A stretch of DNA of 64,000 nt from Toxorhynchites rutilus septentrionalis (Eukaryota > Arthropoda > Insecta > Diptera > Culicidae). The notes beneath the pieces are model-generated. The model made no database searches. It was not told where the DNA came from and was given only the letters and a program-made list of their open reading frames with translations. Positions 1 to 10,343 of the stretch are shown piece after piece. The number at the start of each line of letters is the position of its first letter. The first letter of the stretch is position 1. The stretch covers positions 197,497,807 through 197,561,806 of the forward strand of contig NC_073745.1 of the NCBI RefSeq assembly GCF_029784135.1. Reading direction: 5' to 3'. The position numbers and the translations under genes are program-made.

Positions 1-128
1 ACGCAAAGTTCGCGGTCGATAGCGATGTGGCTTCTCCACCTATCCTGCTACTGGTGCGCTAATCCGAGCTGACTTCGTGTGCCTTACCACCGAATGACTA
101 ACGAGCTGTCTGCGAAAGACTAACGAGC
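1..128 (-). pseudogene. Histone H3 pseudogene, left copy (N-terminal part only)
   Basis: Read on the minus strand, this arm encodes degenerate H3 N-terminal sequence and ends at the window edge with the H3 segment around residues 39-49 (HRYRPRTLR). It keeps coding continuity beyond the point where the right-hand copy has lost a codon, so the two copies decayed independently. The middle of the tail is broken by indels. The rest of the gene, if present, lies outside the window. It cannot encode a normal H3. Confidence 0.7.
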
Positions 129-179
129 TCGAGTCCTCACGGTGCGAGAGTAGAGTAAGAAATGAACGAAAGCAAAGGA

Positions 180-310
180 AGCGTCATTTTATAAACCATA
201 AAAGTATAGAATCTAAATCCCACCCTTATTATATTCGTGAGTATACAGTAAGCTTATATAATAAAGAGGGTGGGGTTTACATTCGATTCTTTTATGTTTT
301 ATAAAATGAC
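180..310. promoter_or_regulatory. Divergent histone promoter core with two TATA boxes
   Basis: A TATAAAA-type box lies on the plus strand at 300-306 and its mirror on the minus strand at about 186-192. Each is 60-70 bases upstream of the respective H3 start region. The interval between them is AT-rich. This fits a bidirectional replication-dependent histone promoter that has been duplicated in mirror image. Whether it still drives transcription is unknown. Confidence 0.55.
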
Positions 311-367
311 ACTTCCCTTGCTTTCGTTCATTTCTTACTCTACTCTCGCACCGTGAGGACTTGTTTC

Positions 368-735
368 ATCGGGACTAAGCAGACAGCTCGTTAGTCCTTC
401 GGCGGTAAGGCACCACGAAAGCAGCTCGGATAAGCGCACCAGCCGCAGGAAGCGTGAAGAAGCCACATCGCTATCGACCGGGAACTTCGCATGAAATTCG
501 TCGCTATCAGAAGTCGACCGAATTGCTGATCCGCAAGCTACCTTTGCAGCATTTGGTTCGTGGAATTGCTCAGGACTTCAAAACCGACTTGCGCTTCCAA
601 AGTTCCGCGGTTATGACGCTGCAGGAGGCTTATTCGAAGATACAAATTTGTGTGCTATCCACGTAAAACGCGTCACATCATGCCCAAGGACATTCAGCTG
701 GCCCGTCGAATCCAAGGAGAGGGTGCTATATTAGC
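368..735 (+). pseudogene. Histone H3 pseudogene, right copy
   Basis: The translation tracks core histone H3 from the N-terminal tail to the C-terminal GERA end. Recognisable blocks include [55 protein letters not shown] and MPKDIQLARRI. Defects are plain: the start codon reads ATC, Lys9 is replaced by a TAG stop (392-394), residues around 21-27 are deleted, codons are lost near residue 46, and the segment after LQEA has an internal deletion and frameshifts. The gene has no introns and keeps the histone 3' stem-loop just downstream, so it derives from a DNA copy of a replication-dependent gene, not a polyadenylated retrocopy. Confidence 0.9.
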
Positions 736-751
736 TTAGCATATAATCAAC

Positions 752-767
752 GGCCCTTTTCAGGGCT
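752..767 (+). promoter_or_regulatory. Histone mRNA 3' stem-loop (H3)
   Basis: The sequence GGCCCTTTTCAGGGCT forms the canonical 6-bp stem and TTTC tetraloop of metazoan replication-dependent histone mRNAs, about 20 bases after the H3 stop. This element binds SLBP and directs U7-dependent 3' cleavage. One terminal pair is a G-T wobble. Confidence 0.85.
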
Positions 768-872
768 CCAAATTTGATGGATTAGAGTTCAGAAAAGTTT
801 TTTGCAGGCCAAACTGAAACGAGAATTTTCGTTTGGATGCCATACAGCATCGAGAAAATTCCGGAAAGATCT

Positions 873-1096
873 AATCGTTGCTGAAAAATAATCTGCCAGT
901 TCCCTGGGAATTGAAAAATACATCCATGCGAAAGAGTTTATTTTAATGTTTTCTAATTATATGGCGAACACAGCGACCAAATACATTTGATTTCGTAATT
1001 TTTCAATCAAGTGTAATTAGCTGGAAAGCTTCTGAAGATTATTCTTTCCCATCAGTAGGATATTTTCGTATCCAATAATGGATGCATAACATGAAA
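873..1096 (+). repeat. Dispersed direct repeat, copy 1
   Basis: This ~220-bp segment begins ATCGTTGCTGAAAAATAATC and ends at a TATCCAATAATGGATGCATAA stretch. It recurs in the same orientation at 1735-1945. The copies differ by substitutions and small indels. No coding potential is visible. It lies just downstream of the H3 pseudogene, so it could be histone-cluster spacer or an unrelated repeat. Confidence 0.7.
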
Positions 1097-1299
1097 AACG
1101 GAAAATGTTTCGTATCGCCAAAATTATATAATTTTCAATCGATTATTGCTCAGTCGCCGAAATTTTCATACTCAGAGAGTTCATTCTCCTCTAGTGTGCC
1201 TTCCAAATTGCCATCGTAAACCACACCTTCTCTCGATTCAATCACGCACGAAAAGCATACTGAAATGATATTCTGGTGGTGAAACCCATTCATTTTTCG

Positions 1300-1455
1300 T
1301 GAGGCGTCGTGCACAAATTACGTAACGCGATAAGGGGGGAGGGGTTAGATGTTGCGTTACTTTCTGTTTATTAGAGATAGGAAATTGCGTTACGAAAGGG
1401 GGGAGGTTCAAAATCCGGATTTTTGCGTTACGTAATTTGTGCATGACGCCTGAGG
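1300..1455. mobile_element. Short MITE with ~27-bp terminal inverted repeats
   Basis: The left end GGCGTCGTGCACAAATTACG is mirrored by a right end ending CGTAATTTGTGCATGACGCC. The interior carries GGGGGGAGG-type blocks and no open frame. TGAGG on both sides could be a target duplication, but it overlaps the terminal bases and is ambiguous. The superfamily is not determined. Confidence 0.7.
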
Positions 1456-1734
1456 ACATCGACAAGACAACATCGTTACTGAACGAGCTGAACGGCGAGG
1501 GATCGAGGTATTCATTACCTGGCTTGACCTGACCTGAAATGCAATCAGTTTGTTTTAACTGTGAGGGAGCGCAGAAAAGCCGATCGATCAGAAGGAGAAG
1601 AGAAGGTGACCAAGAGAGTATCAGCATCGAAATACGGTTCCTCGGGAAGACATAGAAGCAGCCGCCACACACACACATACACGCGCGCAACTCTTTTCGT
1701 TTGCTGGTTATCGAGAGGAAACCTGGAAAGAAAT

Positions 1735-1945
1735 GATCGTTGCTGAAAAATAATCTGCCAGTTCCCCTTGGAATTGAAAATTACATTCAAGCGAGTTTAT
1801 TTTAATGTTTTCTATCCATATAATACTGCGACCACATACATTTGGTTTTGTGATTTGTCAATCAAGTGCAGTTAACAGGAAAGCTTCTGAAGATTATTCT
1901 TCAGAACAAGGTTTTTTGTATCCAATATTGGATGCATAAAACCTT
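1735..1945 (+). repeat. Dispersed direct repeat, copy 2
   Basis: Second copy of the repeat at 873-1096, in the same orientation. It keeps the CAATCAAGTG core, the AAAGCTTCTGAAGATTATTC block and the ATTGGATGCATAA end. The intervening 1456-1734 holds no recognised gene; only short incidental open frames are present there. Confidence 0.7.
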
Positions 1946-2103
1946 GAGTCTTCAAAGTAACACTCTCGTTTTTGAAGTCACCCAAATATTTATTTATTCA
2001 TTCATTCAGGATGGATTTAGATTCAACTTCAAACAAATGATCTCTAAATCAACGATAGTCCTACGTCACCCTTGCGGTTATACCATAGATATAACCCACT
2101 TCC

Positions 2104-2285
2104 TGTTTTTTGCCAATAAGGAAGCGAGCTTCTATAACAGGGGTATTATGAAGTTGGCATCTCGTTGGGAACAAGTCATCGAACAAAACGGCGCATATTT
2201 GACTTAAAACAGATGATTGTAACTAATTTTATGAACAAATGAAAATTAAAAAAAAAATACCGCAGGACTTTTTTAACAGCCTAAT
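2104..2285 (+). pseudogene. mariner transposase C-terminal remnant and 3' TIR
   Basis: The last ~30 codons (FANKEASFYNRGIMKLASRW, then EQVIEQNGAYLT) match the conserved C-terminus of mariner-family DD34D transposases, where a FYxxGIxKLxxRW block precedes the stop. About 75 bases downstream is a CCGCAGGACTTTTTT...CCTAA 3' terminus followed by TA, typical of a mariner inverted repeat. The N-terminal and catalytic parts are missing upstream. It is a dead 5'-truncated copy. Confidence 0.8.
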
Positions 2286-2528
2286 ATCCAAAATCCAAAA
2301 ATCTAAAAAAATAAATAGAATACCAAAATCTAAATTCTGAAAAACCTAAACATCCAAAAATCTGAAGCGAAAAGAATTAGAATAATAAAATCTAAATTCT
2401 GAATTGAGCTTAAAAATATAAAATCAGAAGGTCTAAAATCTATAAAATATGAAAATTTTAAAAAATTTCGATAAATTAAACTGACCGTCTTCAACTTAAA
2501 TACCTAAAATTTTAAATCCAAAAATATA
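2286..2528. repeat. AT-rich AAAATCTAAAATCC-like simple sequence
   Basis: Cryptically simple sequence made of loosely repeated AAATCCAAAAATCTAAA-type blocks. The same kind of sequence resumes at 5010-5125, immediately after unit A. The histone-bearing unit therefore appears to have been inserted into one such tract. No gene is visible. Confidence 0.6.
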
Positions 2529-2709
2529 AAAAGACGGGTGGGTAATGTCGGGGACATAACCGGAGTGACGTAGGACTATACAAAGGGGACAGCTTTTGTT
2601 AAATATATATTTTAAATATATTGTTTTATTTTCTTCTCCTACGTGAATACCTACCTATCTACCTGAAAAATGGATTAGTTTACTGTTTACTCTTTATGAA
2701 TATGTTGAT

Positions 2710-3272
2710 GGTTCTGAAAAGAACCTTTGGTGTTGTGTTTTTGTTATCACTCGATATTCCCATCTTGTTCGGTTAAACCTTCCTGTTTAGCTATTGCGTT
2801 TGCCACTCGCCACAGCTTTCACAGTTGGAAAATTTCTTCCCATCCAGCTTGTGACATGTTGTTCAGTAAATTACATTTAATGCGACGTGCCGGAGAAACA
2901 CTTTGCCACTCACTGAAACTAATTGTTGCCTTGATGAGCGCCGAACCGAAGCTGCTCTGTTCTTTATGCGGGTTTACTGATTGTCGTGAGCAGCTTTGCA
3001 AGCCAACTCGAGCACTCCGACGGCCGAAACTCTATAATCGCTGTTAGGTATATTGGTGCTCCGGCACCAATCCGTTCGGCCTAGTTACCCTTGCGGAGCA
3101 ATCAGTGAATGCGACCAACAGGGAACTGGAGACCTGCACGGTTCGAGTGAGACTTTGCCTTTCCCTTAACTTGTCCTCCTTTGTTACGTCCACGATGCCG
3201 ATGCCGTACAACCACACGGGTTTACGGTTTGAAAGAAAATAAGATATTTTTTGGGGTCCGCGTGTTTTATAC
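2710..3272 (-). pseudogene. Histone H2A pseudogene A1 with TATA box and 3' stem-loop
   Basis: On the minus strand a TATAAAA box (3271-3265) is followed by a leader, a degenerate start (ATG reads ATC near 3196) and H2A coding blocks: [39 protein letters not shown] and a LAKLL..TT remnant of the LELAGNAARD helix. In-frame stops replace Arg and Tyr codons around residues 31-38. Beyond about residue 75 the resemblance fades. A perfect histone stem-loop (GGTTCT, TTTC, AGAACC) lies at 2725-2710. The promoter-to-stem-loop span of ~560 bp is normal for an intronless H2A gene. Confidence 0.85.
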
Positions 3273-3354
3273 TCTAGCGGTACACACTCACAGGATAGAG
3301 ACAAATCGGCAGACTCAGCCAAAGAGGCGAGTCCAACGAGACGAACGAATGAGC

Positions 3355-3447
3355 GTTAAAAGGCAGCGATGGCAAAAAAATACATTCATTACGATTTGTT
3401 CGCTCGTTGGATTCACATGCAGGCTAAAAAGGATCCTTTTCAGGATC
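3355..3447 (+). pseudogene. Probable histone H2B 3' end with stem-loop
   Basis: A perfect histone stem-loop (GATCCT, TTTC, AGGATC at 3432-3447) lies on the plus strand, opposite the H2A A1 promoter. Just upstream, one frame reads KAAMAKKY, resembling the KAVTKY motif near the H2B C-terminus. H2A and H2B are normally divergent, so the expected partner is H2B. Most of the H2B body is absent between 3272 and 3355. The stem-loop is certain; the H2B assignment is inference. Confidence 0.5.
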
Positions 3448-3597
3448 ACAAAATTATCTTCAATCTAAAGAGTTTATTGTTTTGTTATCTTTCGATATCC
3501 CCATCTTGTTCGGCTAAACCTATCTGTTTAGCGATTTGTTGCCACTCGCTTTCATAGTTGGAAAATTCCTTCCCATCCAGCTTTGTGACATGTTGTA

Positions 3598-3817
3598 CAG
3601 TAAATTACATACAATGCGACGTGCCGAAGCGCCACTCAGTGTCGCATTGGAGGCGATTTTAACCTGTAATTGAACATTTGCGATGACAGTGGTACAGTGT
3701 CGACTTTCAATATGGGGTCATAATTTGGATCTCTATGTTTACAAAAATGTCCAACTAAATAAGTCGCATTACATGTCCGTCCAATTAGCTAAATGTCGAA
3801 CTAATTGTAAATTACTG
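3598..3817. mobile_element. pogo-type MITE (220 bp) in unit A
   Basis: Ends CAGTAAATTAC and GTAAATTACTG are inverted and flanked by TA on both sides, the pattern of pogo/Tigger-derived MITEs. Related copies lie at 8679-8899, 9561-9765, 12161-12387 and 22975-23201. Copies in units A, B and C occupy the same place, so this insertion predates amplification of the unit. A solo left end of the same family (~2871-2898) sits inside the 3' part of H2A A1. Confidence 0.8.
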
Positions 3818-4038
3818 TACTTTCAATCTGGAAACAATTTAAGAATTGGTGAAAATTGAATAATCTGGAAAGTTCCCAACTATCAATAAGCTCAGAACAA
3901 CTGCCAAATTCACATACTCATCAGATCCTGGCAAACAAATTATGAAAAAATCAATGTGTTGTGTTTTATTATTATTTTGGATATTGTTTTAGAAAGCATT
4001 GAACTGTATTTCGTAAACTCTTTTTTGGAAGGTTTAAT

Positions 4039-4741
4039 GGCCCTGAAAAGCGCCTTGTTTTAGGGAATGGTTCCAATTTAGAAAACTTAGTACTCGTGGT
4101 TTTGAAAAAAACCTATTCGAACGCCCTCGATGCCGCCTTGTTCTGGATTTGCCACCAAAGCAGATTGTATAAAGAACAAACTTTTTTCTTCTGCTACCTG
4201 ATGCCGTTTCGCGATTGCCTTTGCCACTCGCCACTCGCTGCAACTGCCTGTTGTCTTGATGTCCACCGAACCGAATGTGTTCTGTTCCGAATGCGGGTTT
4301 TCTTATCGTCGCGAGCAGCTTTGCCAGCTAACTCGATCACTTCGGCGGCCGAAACTATATAACGCCGGCTAGGTGGACTAACGCGCTCGGCCTAGCTACC
4401 CTTGCGGGGAACTCCGGATCAACACGGTTCGAGCGGGATTTTGCCTTTCCCTTCACTTTTCCTCCTTTACCATGTCCAGACATGGCTGCTTGGATTGGTT
4501 TGTTGATGTGTTGTGATGCGAACCGATGTGGTGTACGGTTTGAATGAGAATGATCGTTACGGCAGCGGAGCGGGGATTTTTAAGCTGACTGGCTGGCTCG
4601 AGAATTACGCATGTGTGAGACTGCGACCAATGTTTCGTTCATTTTTTTCTTTTTCCTTTCCAATCGTGCTTCATTCTATTTTGCTGCTGCTCTGGTTGCC
4701 CGTTTTGGTCGGTACGATTTGAGGAGCACAAAATGGACCAA
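4039..4741 (-). pseudogene. Histone H2A pseudogene A2 with promoter and stem-loop
   Basis: The start is intact: ATG is the complement of 4483-4481 and the product begins MSGHGKGGKVKGKAKSRSNR, a textbook H2A N-terminus. After that the alpha-1/loop-1 region is mostly deleted and broken (RKG, stop, AERV), then AAEVIELAGKAARDDKKTRI resumes. The C-terminal tail has no clear H2A match. The 3' stem-loop at 4054-4039 (GGCGCT, TTTC, AGGGCC) has one internal mismatch. Upstream are a TTAAAAA TATA-like box (~4577) and a CCAAT box (ATTGGTCC, ~4741), so the promoter was carried along. Confidence 0.85.
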
Positions 4742-4985
4742 TCAAAAATGGGCACATAGTTAATTTTGACAATGCTTAATATTTCACAATTATTCAATTA
4801 TTTATCTCAAGAAAAATGAAATGTTATTCGTTATGATAGATGCGTAGATATATTTCCTATCAATTGATGCGAAAACTTTTGCGATCTATTGAGAAATGCT
4901 CGAGTTATAAGCGTTCCAAATCTTGCATTTTTTCCTACTTGTTCAGTGCCTAGATTTCCATTTCACCCCCTATATCTTCCGGTTA

Positions 4986-5001
4986 GACGTAGTCCTACGT
5001 C
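4986..5001. repeat. Palindrome GACGTAGTCCTACGTC at unit end
   Basis: A 16-bp near-perfect palindrome marks the right end of unit A. Identical copies end units B (13693-13708) and C (24316-24331). Relatives with a TT centre (GACGTAGTTCTACGTC) occur at about 21094-21107 and 28828-28845. Related half-sites are at about 26948 and 57110, and GTAGGACTA forms sit near the unit starts. Confidence 0.75.
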
Positions 5002-5125
5002 AAAAAAAATTGGAATCCTAAAATATAAAATCTACAATCTTAGAGCAAGAAATTTAAAACAATTAGACACTGAAATTCAACAAATCAAAAAGATCCTAAA
5101 TCTAAAAATCCAAAAATCTTTCTAA

Positions 5126-7480
5126 AATTCAGCTCTTCATTTTTCTCCATCCTGAATCGGCATTCATTGTAGCTGATAAATTATTTATTTTATTTTCGAT
5201 GCGTAATTTCTTATTAAAGTCTAAAGATTTTACACAACAGATAAAGTTTAAAGTTTTTGCAATCGTGTAATTGTTTCCTGGAAAATATTGTGATATTCAG
5301 TCGAAACTATTATTTGATTTTTCAAAATTCGTTTTGACTACCCTTTTTGGCTTTATTTCATGAATTGTTTGTCTGAATCAAAGCTATATTCATTAATTTT
5401 ATTACAAAAAATTAGCATTCACATCAGGCTCATGTTGCAATTCAGCCTTACTGCGTTAGGCGCTATCTTCGCGCAACCATTTCACATCATACACGAAACA
5501 CGAAATCACATGTGTAGGATCAATAATACGATGACTCGGTATCCCGCAACAGTCTGTGCAACGATAATCAATATCCGAGTCCTTATTCGCAGAGCTCGAT
5601 TATTTCCTATACCGCTGCTCCTATAGCCAAATGTTAATTACATTTTCCTCCTTCGTCTATCTCTCATTCCGCCACATCGCAAAATTTATGTTCATCCACT
5701 GCACGAAACGATGTCACGCGGCAAAAACTCTATCCTTGATAAACAGCCATCCCGCCAGCCAGCCTCGGCTGCTAAAAATCGAACCTCGCAATCATCACGA
5801 GGCCCCCCAGGACTGGGATTTTATACGATTTTGGAATATTAAATCGGTACGTGCACTCCAGGAGGATCGCTGCTGCGAATATAAGTATATGTGTAATGAA
5901 AATTTACGACGAACAATTGTTCAATTTCCGCAGCATTTCAGAACAAGAGGCTGGCTAAAGTTGCGTGGTGGTGGTGGTGCGAAAGCAGGGAAATATTAAT
6001 TAAACGCTATTCGCCTCTCGAAAAAAACACTTTCCTTCCGAGAGACTGACGCACTGTAATCTATAGATTTTTCTCCGCAAAACGCTCTCGAAATAGGGCG
6101 AGGAATTGATTACAAGATTTATTGTGGCATAGCTTACACTAATTGCACTTTGCTAGGTTTTAATTGTTTGTTTTTGTTGATTTTTTCTTCCTTCGTCTGC
6201 CTATTTCTGCCGCGAATCTCTCAACGCTCACAACTGTGAATGAAACACGCGAAAGCCACATCACTCACTACGGAGATCCGCTGTAAATAAAGATCCACTT
6301 TAGCTTAAAATAGCATGTCTGTTCTATAAATATTCGCGTAAGTTAGCGAAGCTGTGATCGGAAGAAAAATTATCTTTTCCAGACCTGAGAATAGAAACGC
6401 TCTCGTTTTAGTAGTTTTTCGTATTCAAGCAGTTCGGAAGACAATAGTTCACCTAATGGGGACAAATAACTCGTGGTTAGAAAGAAAAACATGTCAGTCT
6501 CTGACGACGTCGGATTTCATTCCGAAAGGTATTTGTTAGCATTTTTTTCAAGCTGACTTCTAGATAGATTCCGATGAATCAGTCAATGTAGAACAGAACT
6601 CTGTTGTGTGATGTGTACACGTGTCAACAGTTTTGGTATTTTTTTTTTTGGTTCAAACCACAGTTTCGAAAATCGACTGTTTTACAGGCGATTAAAGATC
6701 GTAAAACTTTGTGGTGTCATTCTTGGAATCAACAATATGCCGGTGCTACAATTTGTCACCATCAAATTCACAGAAAATGCGATCAGGTTCAGTCAATATC
6801 TCTCATTGAGAATGGGTTCCGAATGCTAAGTTGTGAAATTCACTCATTTGCTTCCAATACTGTCTGCCCAGTGTCGAATTAAATAAACTTTCCTCAACAA
6901 TGTTCGCATCGAATTACGTCATCTGTAAGCAACCATTGGGTATTTATTAAGAATGTCTTGATTTCAGTAAAGAACAATTCCACGCCAAATCATCCAATTC
7001 CAGCAAATTTTGACCCAACACTCTCCGTTTTTTTAAACTTACGCATGATGAATACTGCCCAAAATCACAATTCTCATTATCATATCACCAATTTAAATTA
7101 CGACTGATTCTTGAAAAAAGCGCATTCCAAATCAATGATCTTTCTTCCCAAAAATCGTAACTAAAAATCCAGATGTCTGATTAAAATATGATGTTTGACA
7201 AAGTTGTTGGAAAATCAATGAACTATTTAGGGAAAATAACAACTCAAATGCACTGCTTAAAAATCTCACTCAAAAATTTAATTTTATTTTTTTAAATATT
7301 CATGTCTCAAAACACCCGCAGAATGCCACGCAGAAATGTAGAATGTCAATTGATGTCAGAGTGCGAAGAGCTTGCTTATTTCGATTATTGAAAACTGAAA
7401 TACTAGAATATCTTTTGAATTTATAAAATTATTTATCAATTTTACACATTATTTTCATTTGTTACTTATTGTATATAATT
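5126..7480. other. No recognised gene
   Basis: AT-rich sequence with several short open frames (for example 5631-5999 and 6604-6882) that match no family I recognise and have no coding bias I can defend. A TATA-like block lies near 5820 without a convincing downstream frame. Confidence 0.4.
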
Positions 7481-8480
7481 ACATTGCTTTCTATGTATTG
7501 CTATACAGCCATTCCATACCAAACCAGCACAGGGTTTTCAGATTTTCGTTGAAACTTGTAGTTCTTGTTGGCAATGGAAATTTTTTATATTTTTTCTTGT
7601 AAGCTTTTGTTTACATAACATATTCAATAATCAGAGTGACGTTTTTTCGTTTTGGAGTTATGGTTTCTCGAAGTTAGCCGGTGGTCCGAAAAATCATTTT
7701 TCCCTTTTCTCTAAAAATGCTTTTTTTCTTTTAACTTTGACGAATTTCATGCCAACTCGTCTTAGCAGTAGGCAGCACCATATCAGATAGTAGTGAAATG
7801 TTGTGCATATAAAGACATGGGTCATTTAAGCTACTTTGCATACTTCAAATCTTCAAAAATGAATTAGCCTACTTTTTGAAAAGGGCCAAAAAAATTTTCT
7901 TAATTTTTTACAGAAATTTATAACTAAGAAACTATGATATCTACAAAATTCTGGTCAAAAGATGAAATGTAGTAAATTGTTTCATAAAAAAAATACCAAA
8001 ATATATATTTTTTTTATTTTTGCTGAAGAAAAATTATTTTAAAAATTAAAACTCATTTTTCTAGAAAACGTATTTTTTTAAGTTTGAAAAAAAATATGAA
8101 TAGGCCTTACAATTTCCAACAAGTCCTCCATACATTGGAAGACGGGCACTTTTAGAGGGAAAATGTTTTTTTCTAAAAATAGCATTTTCATGTTTTCTTT
8201 GAAAGAATTTAAACTAATCCTAATTTTGTTAAAAGCAAAGATCCTGAAAGCTTTTCCTGAAAAAAATATGTCACCATATGTCTAAACTCGAGTGGACCGC
8301 GAGTCGGTTTTCTACATTATTATATACCAGTAACAATACAGATAGGAGTTTGGCTCCTTTAAACTTATGTAACTGAGCCTGTAAAAATAAACGTTTAAAA
8401 AAAAGGGCAGTATAGTGTATTCGACAAATTTTTTGATCTTATCAAAATATGAACTTTTGTCGAAGACGTCATCTTTTCAT
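7480..8480. repeat. AT-rich dispersed repeat family member
   Basis: Long A/T-tract DNA with landmark blocks CCAACTCGTCTTAGCAGTAG, a GGCAGCACCAT block, and CAACAAGTCCTCCATACAT. Related stretches occur at 14430-14700 (opposite orientation, matching the CAACAAGTC region) and 43390-43760 (matching the CCAACTCG...GGCAGCACCAT region). No coding frame. Probably a non-autonomous element of several hundred bases; ends not resolved. Confidence 0.5.
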
Positions 8481-8678
8481 CTTTTATAGTTTCTAGAATA
8501 TAAGCAGGGGATAGTAACTTGAAGCAAAAAATGGGGTCCGATTCGAGATTGCTTTTTGTTTACATAAAAGCTTTTTTACACTCTAAAAATAGCACCGACT
8601 TGCACTGACAACTGAATGATACTGTCAATTTGTGCGAGATGTCTCAAAACAGCTGGGAATAAATATTGTTTATATAAA

Positions 8679-8899
8679 CAGTAAGTTATATTTAATGCGA
8701 CCCGTTTAATTGGACATTTTAATCTCTTATTGGACATTTTTGTAAATATCGAGTTCGGGGCCCAAATTATGGCTCCACATTAAAAGTTGCCACCAGACTT
8801 CGATACTGTACCACTCACATCGCCAATGTCCAATTACAGGCCAAAATCGCCTCCAATGCGACACTGAGTGGTGCCTCGGCATGTCGTATTAAATTACTG
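8679..8899. mobile_element. pogo-type MITE copy
   Basis: Member of the 220-bp family, orientation opposite to the unit-A copy. It carries CAGTAAGTTA at the left and TTAAATTACTG before TA at the right. Shared internal blocks include TTGGACATTTTTGTAAA and GCGACACTGAGTGG. It lies outside any histone unit, showing that the family moves independently. Confidence 0.75.
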
Positions 8900-8989
8900 T
8901 ATTATATTGTTATTTATGTTCGCGTCATAAGCAACGAAAACATATTTATTTTCCACTTGCAACAGTATTCACGACATTACTGCCCAGCA

Positions 8990-9560
8990 AACATTAAATC
9001 GTAGCACCCGCGTATATACAGCATTATATAACCCATATTTGGGTGGTATATGATGCGCCTAACTGACATATACATGCAAAAGCAGAGGTGATATACATAC
9101 CTGATATCTGTCATTTGTCATGCGTATATAAGATTTACTACAGACAACCAAAAAAACAAATGGCGGAAAATGTTCGTGATAATTATAATAATTATTATAG
9201 ATTTTTGTTAACACATGTATGTTTGGAATATTACGTTAAAAATTAATGTTAAGTCCGAATATTTCCGATTTCAAGAAAAGTGAAAGTAAAAGTTGCTTTT
9301 TTTATTTTTAACTTTTAAGAGCGAAAGATTATCTGTTTGTCGGTCTTTTGCGTTTTGATATACATAGTGACAAAAAAAAATTGGTTCAACTTCGTCATTC
9401 AATTGCACTCAACCCAAAACTGTAAACATAAGATTTTGAACTTGACAAACCAAGTTGCCAAGCAATGCCAACCCCGCAAACATTATATCGTATAACTATC
9501 GTATATAGCATCGAATATCCGATATTTTGGGTGGTATATGATGCGCCTAAATAGCATATA
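8990..9560. repeat. CCCAGCAAACATTAAATCGT-type MITE fragments
   Basis: Two related starts, CCAGCAAACATTAAATCGTA (~8992) and CCGCAAACATTATATCGTAT (~9472), are each followed by the shared block TTTGGGTGGTATATGATGCG. The same family appears inverted at 13728-13940 and at 10247. The repeated ATATAC/GTATAT content makes it self-complementary. No open frame. Boundaries are approximate. Confidence 0.55.
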
Positions 9561-9765
9561 CAGTAAGTTACCTCTAATTCGACATACCGAGGCACTACTG
9601 AGCGTCGCGTTAGAGTTGATTGAGACCTTTTATTGGTCATTAACGGTGACAGTAGTACAGTGTCGACATCTGGTGGCGTTTTTTAGAGAAGAAAATGTCC
9701 AATTATTCGTGTCCCATTACAGGTCTGTCCAATTAACTAGATGTCGAATTAGAGTTAACTTATTG
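9561..9765. mobile_element. pogo-type MITE copy (diverged)
   Basis: TA-flanked element with CAGTAAGTTACCTCTAATTC at the left and GAATTAGAGTTAACTTATTG at the right. It is the most diverged of the five copies but keeps CGACATACCGAGGCACTACT and a GTGACAGTAGTACAGTGTCG core. It is inserted directly in the preceding MITE fragment at ATATA. Confidence 0.75.
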
Positions 9766-10343
9766 TACATGCAAGGTTATCAGTCAATACCTAATAACCT
9801 AATAAGTGTGTTGTCATATACAATATACGAATATACGATTTATCACTGTTATAAATATTTAAGAAAATATTAAAGTAAAATGTTTAGCCCTGGGAATCGC
9901 CATTTTTGTGTGTATATAGAACCTTCATAAACATTTATGTTTGTACAAATATGGAATAAACCATTGACTTTTAGGGATATTAATATTTGATATGAGTGGT
10001 GGCGAAGGTTATAAAATTGCTCCGATGGGATTTGAACGGCTTGATAATCCAAACAACCGGAGGATTATCAAGCCGCAGCTATCTCGCACGGCTATCTGGA
10101 ATATGATTCTAGTACTACATGTTTCAAGTACTACAGTACAGTACTACATGTTTCAAGTAATCAAATAACATGAAGTAAAAAATTTCATTCATATTTTAAC
10201 AATTTACATTTACAAACTGCCTTCGGGCCTGCCCAGCATATGCCCAGCAACATTAAATCGTAAAAAGACGGGTGGGTAATGTCGGGGACATAACCGGAGT
10301 GACGTAGGGCTATACAAAGGGGACAGCTTTTGCTAAATATATA

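Larger units (their letters stand above)
1..495. repeat. Large palindrome from divergent histone H3 5' ends
   Basis: The first ~235 bases match, as reverse complement, bases ~258-495. Both arms run outward from the centre (about 246) through an AT-rich segment, a TATA box, a GC-richer leader and the start of a histone H3 reading frame. The left arm reaches the window edge, so it may extend further. Arm identity looks roughly 85-90% by eye, with small indels. This is a head-to-head inverted duplication of an H3 promoter plus N-terminal coding region. Insect H3 is normally paired with H4, so an H3-H3 pair is unusual. Confidence 0.85.
2529..5008. mobile_element. Histone-bearing repeat unit, copy A
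   Basis: This 2.5 kb segment begins AAAAGACGGGTGGGTAATG and ends in the palindrome GACGTAGTCCTACGTC followed by A's. The same two ends bound copies B (10262-13708) and C (21108-24331). Inside are two minus-strand H2A pseudogenes, a plus-strand histone 3' end (probably H2B) and a pogo-type MITE. Flanking simple-sequence DNA matches on both sides, consistent with insertion. No transposase, polymerase or long terminal inverted repeat is seen, so the mechanism of movement is unknown. Alternatives are segmental duplication or ectopic conversion among histone-cluster fragments. Confidence 0.7.

Noticed and set aside
1238..1790. 150- and 81-codon minus-strand frames
   Set aside because: They run through a MITE and a CACACA-rich segment and show no family similarity.
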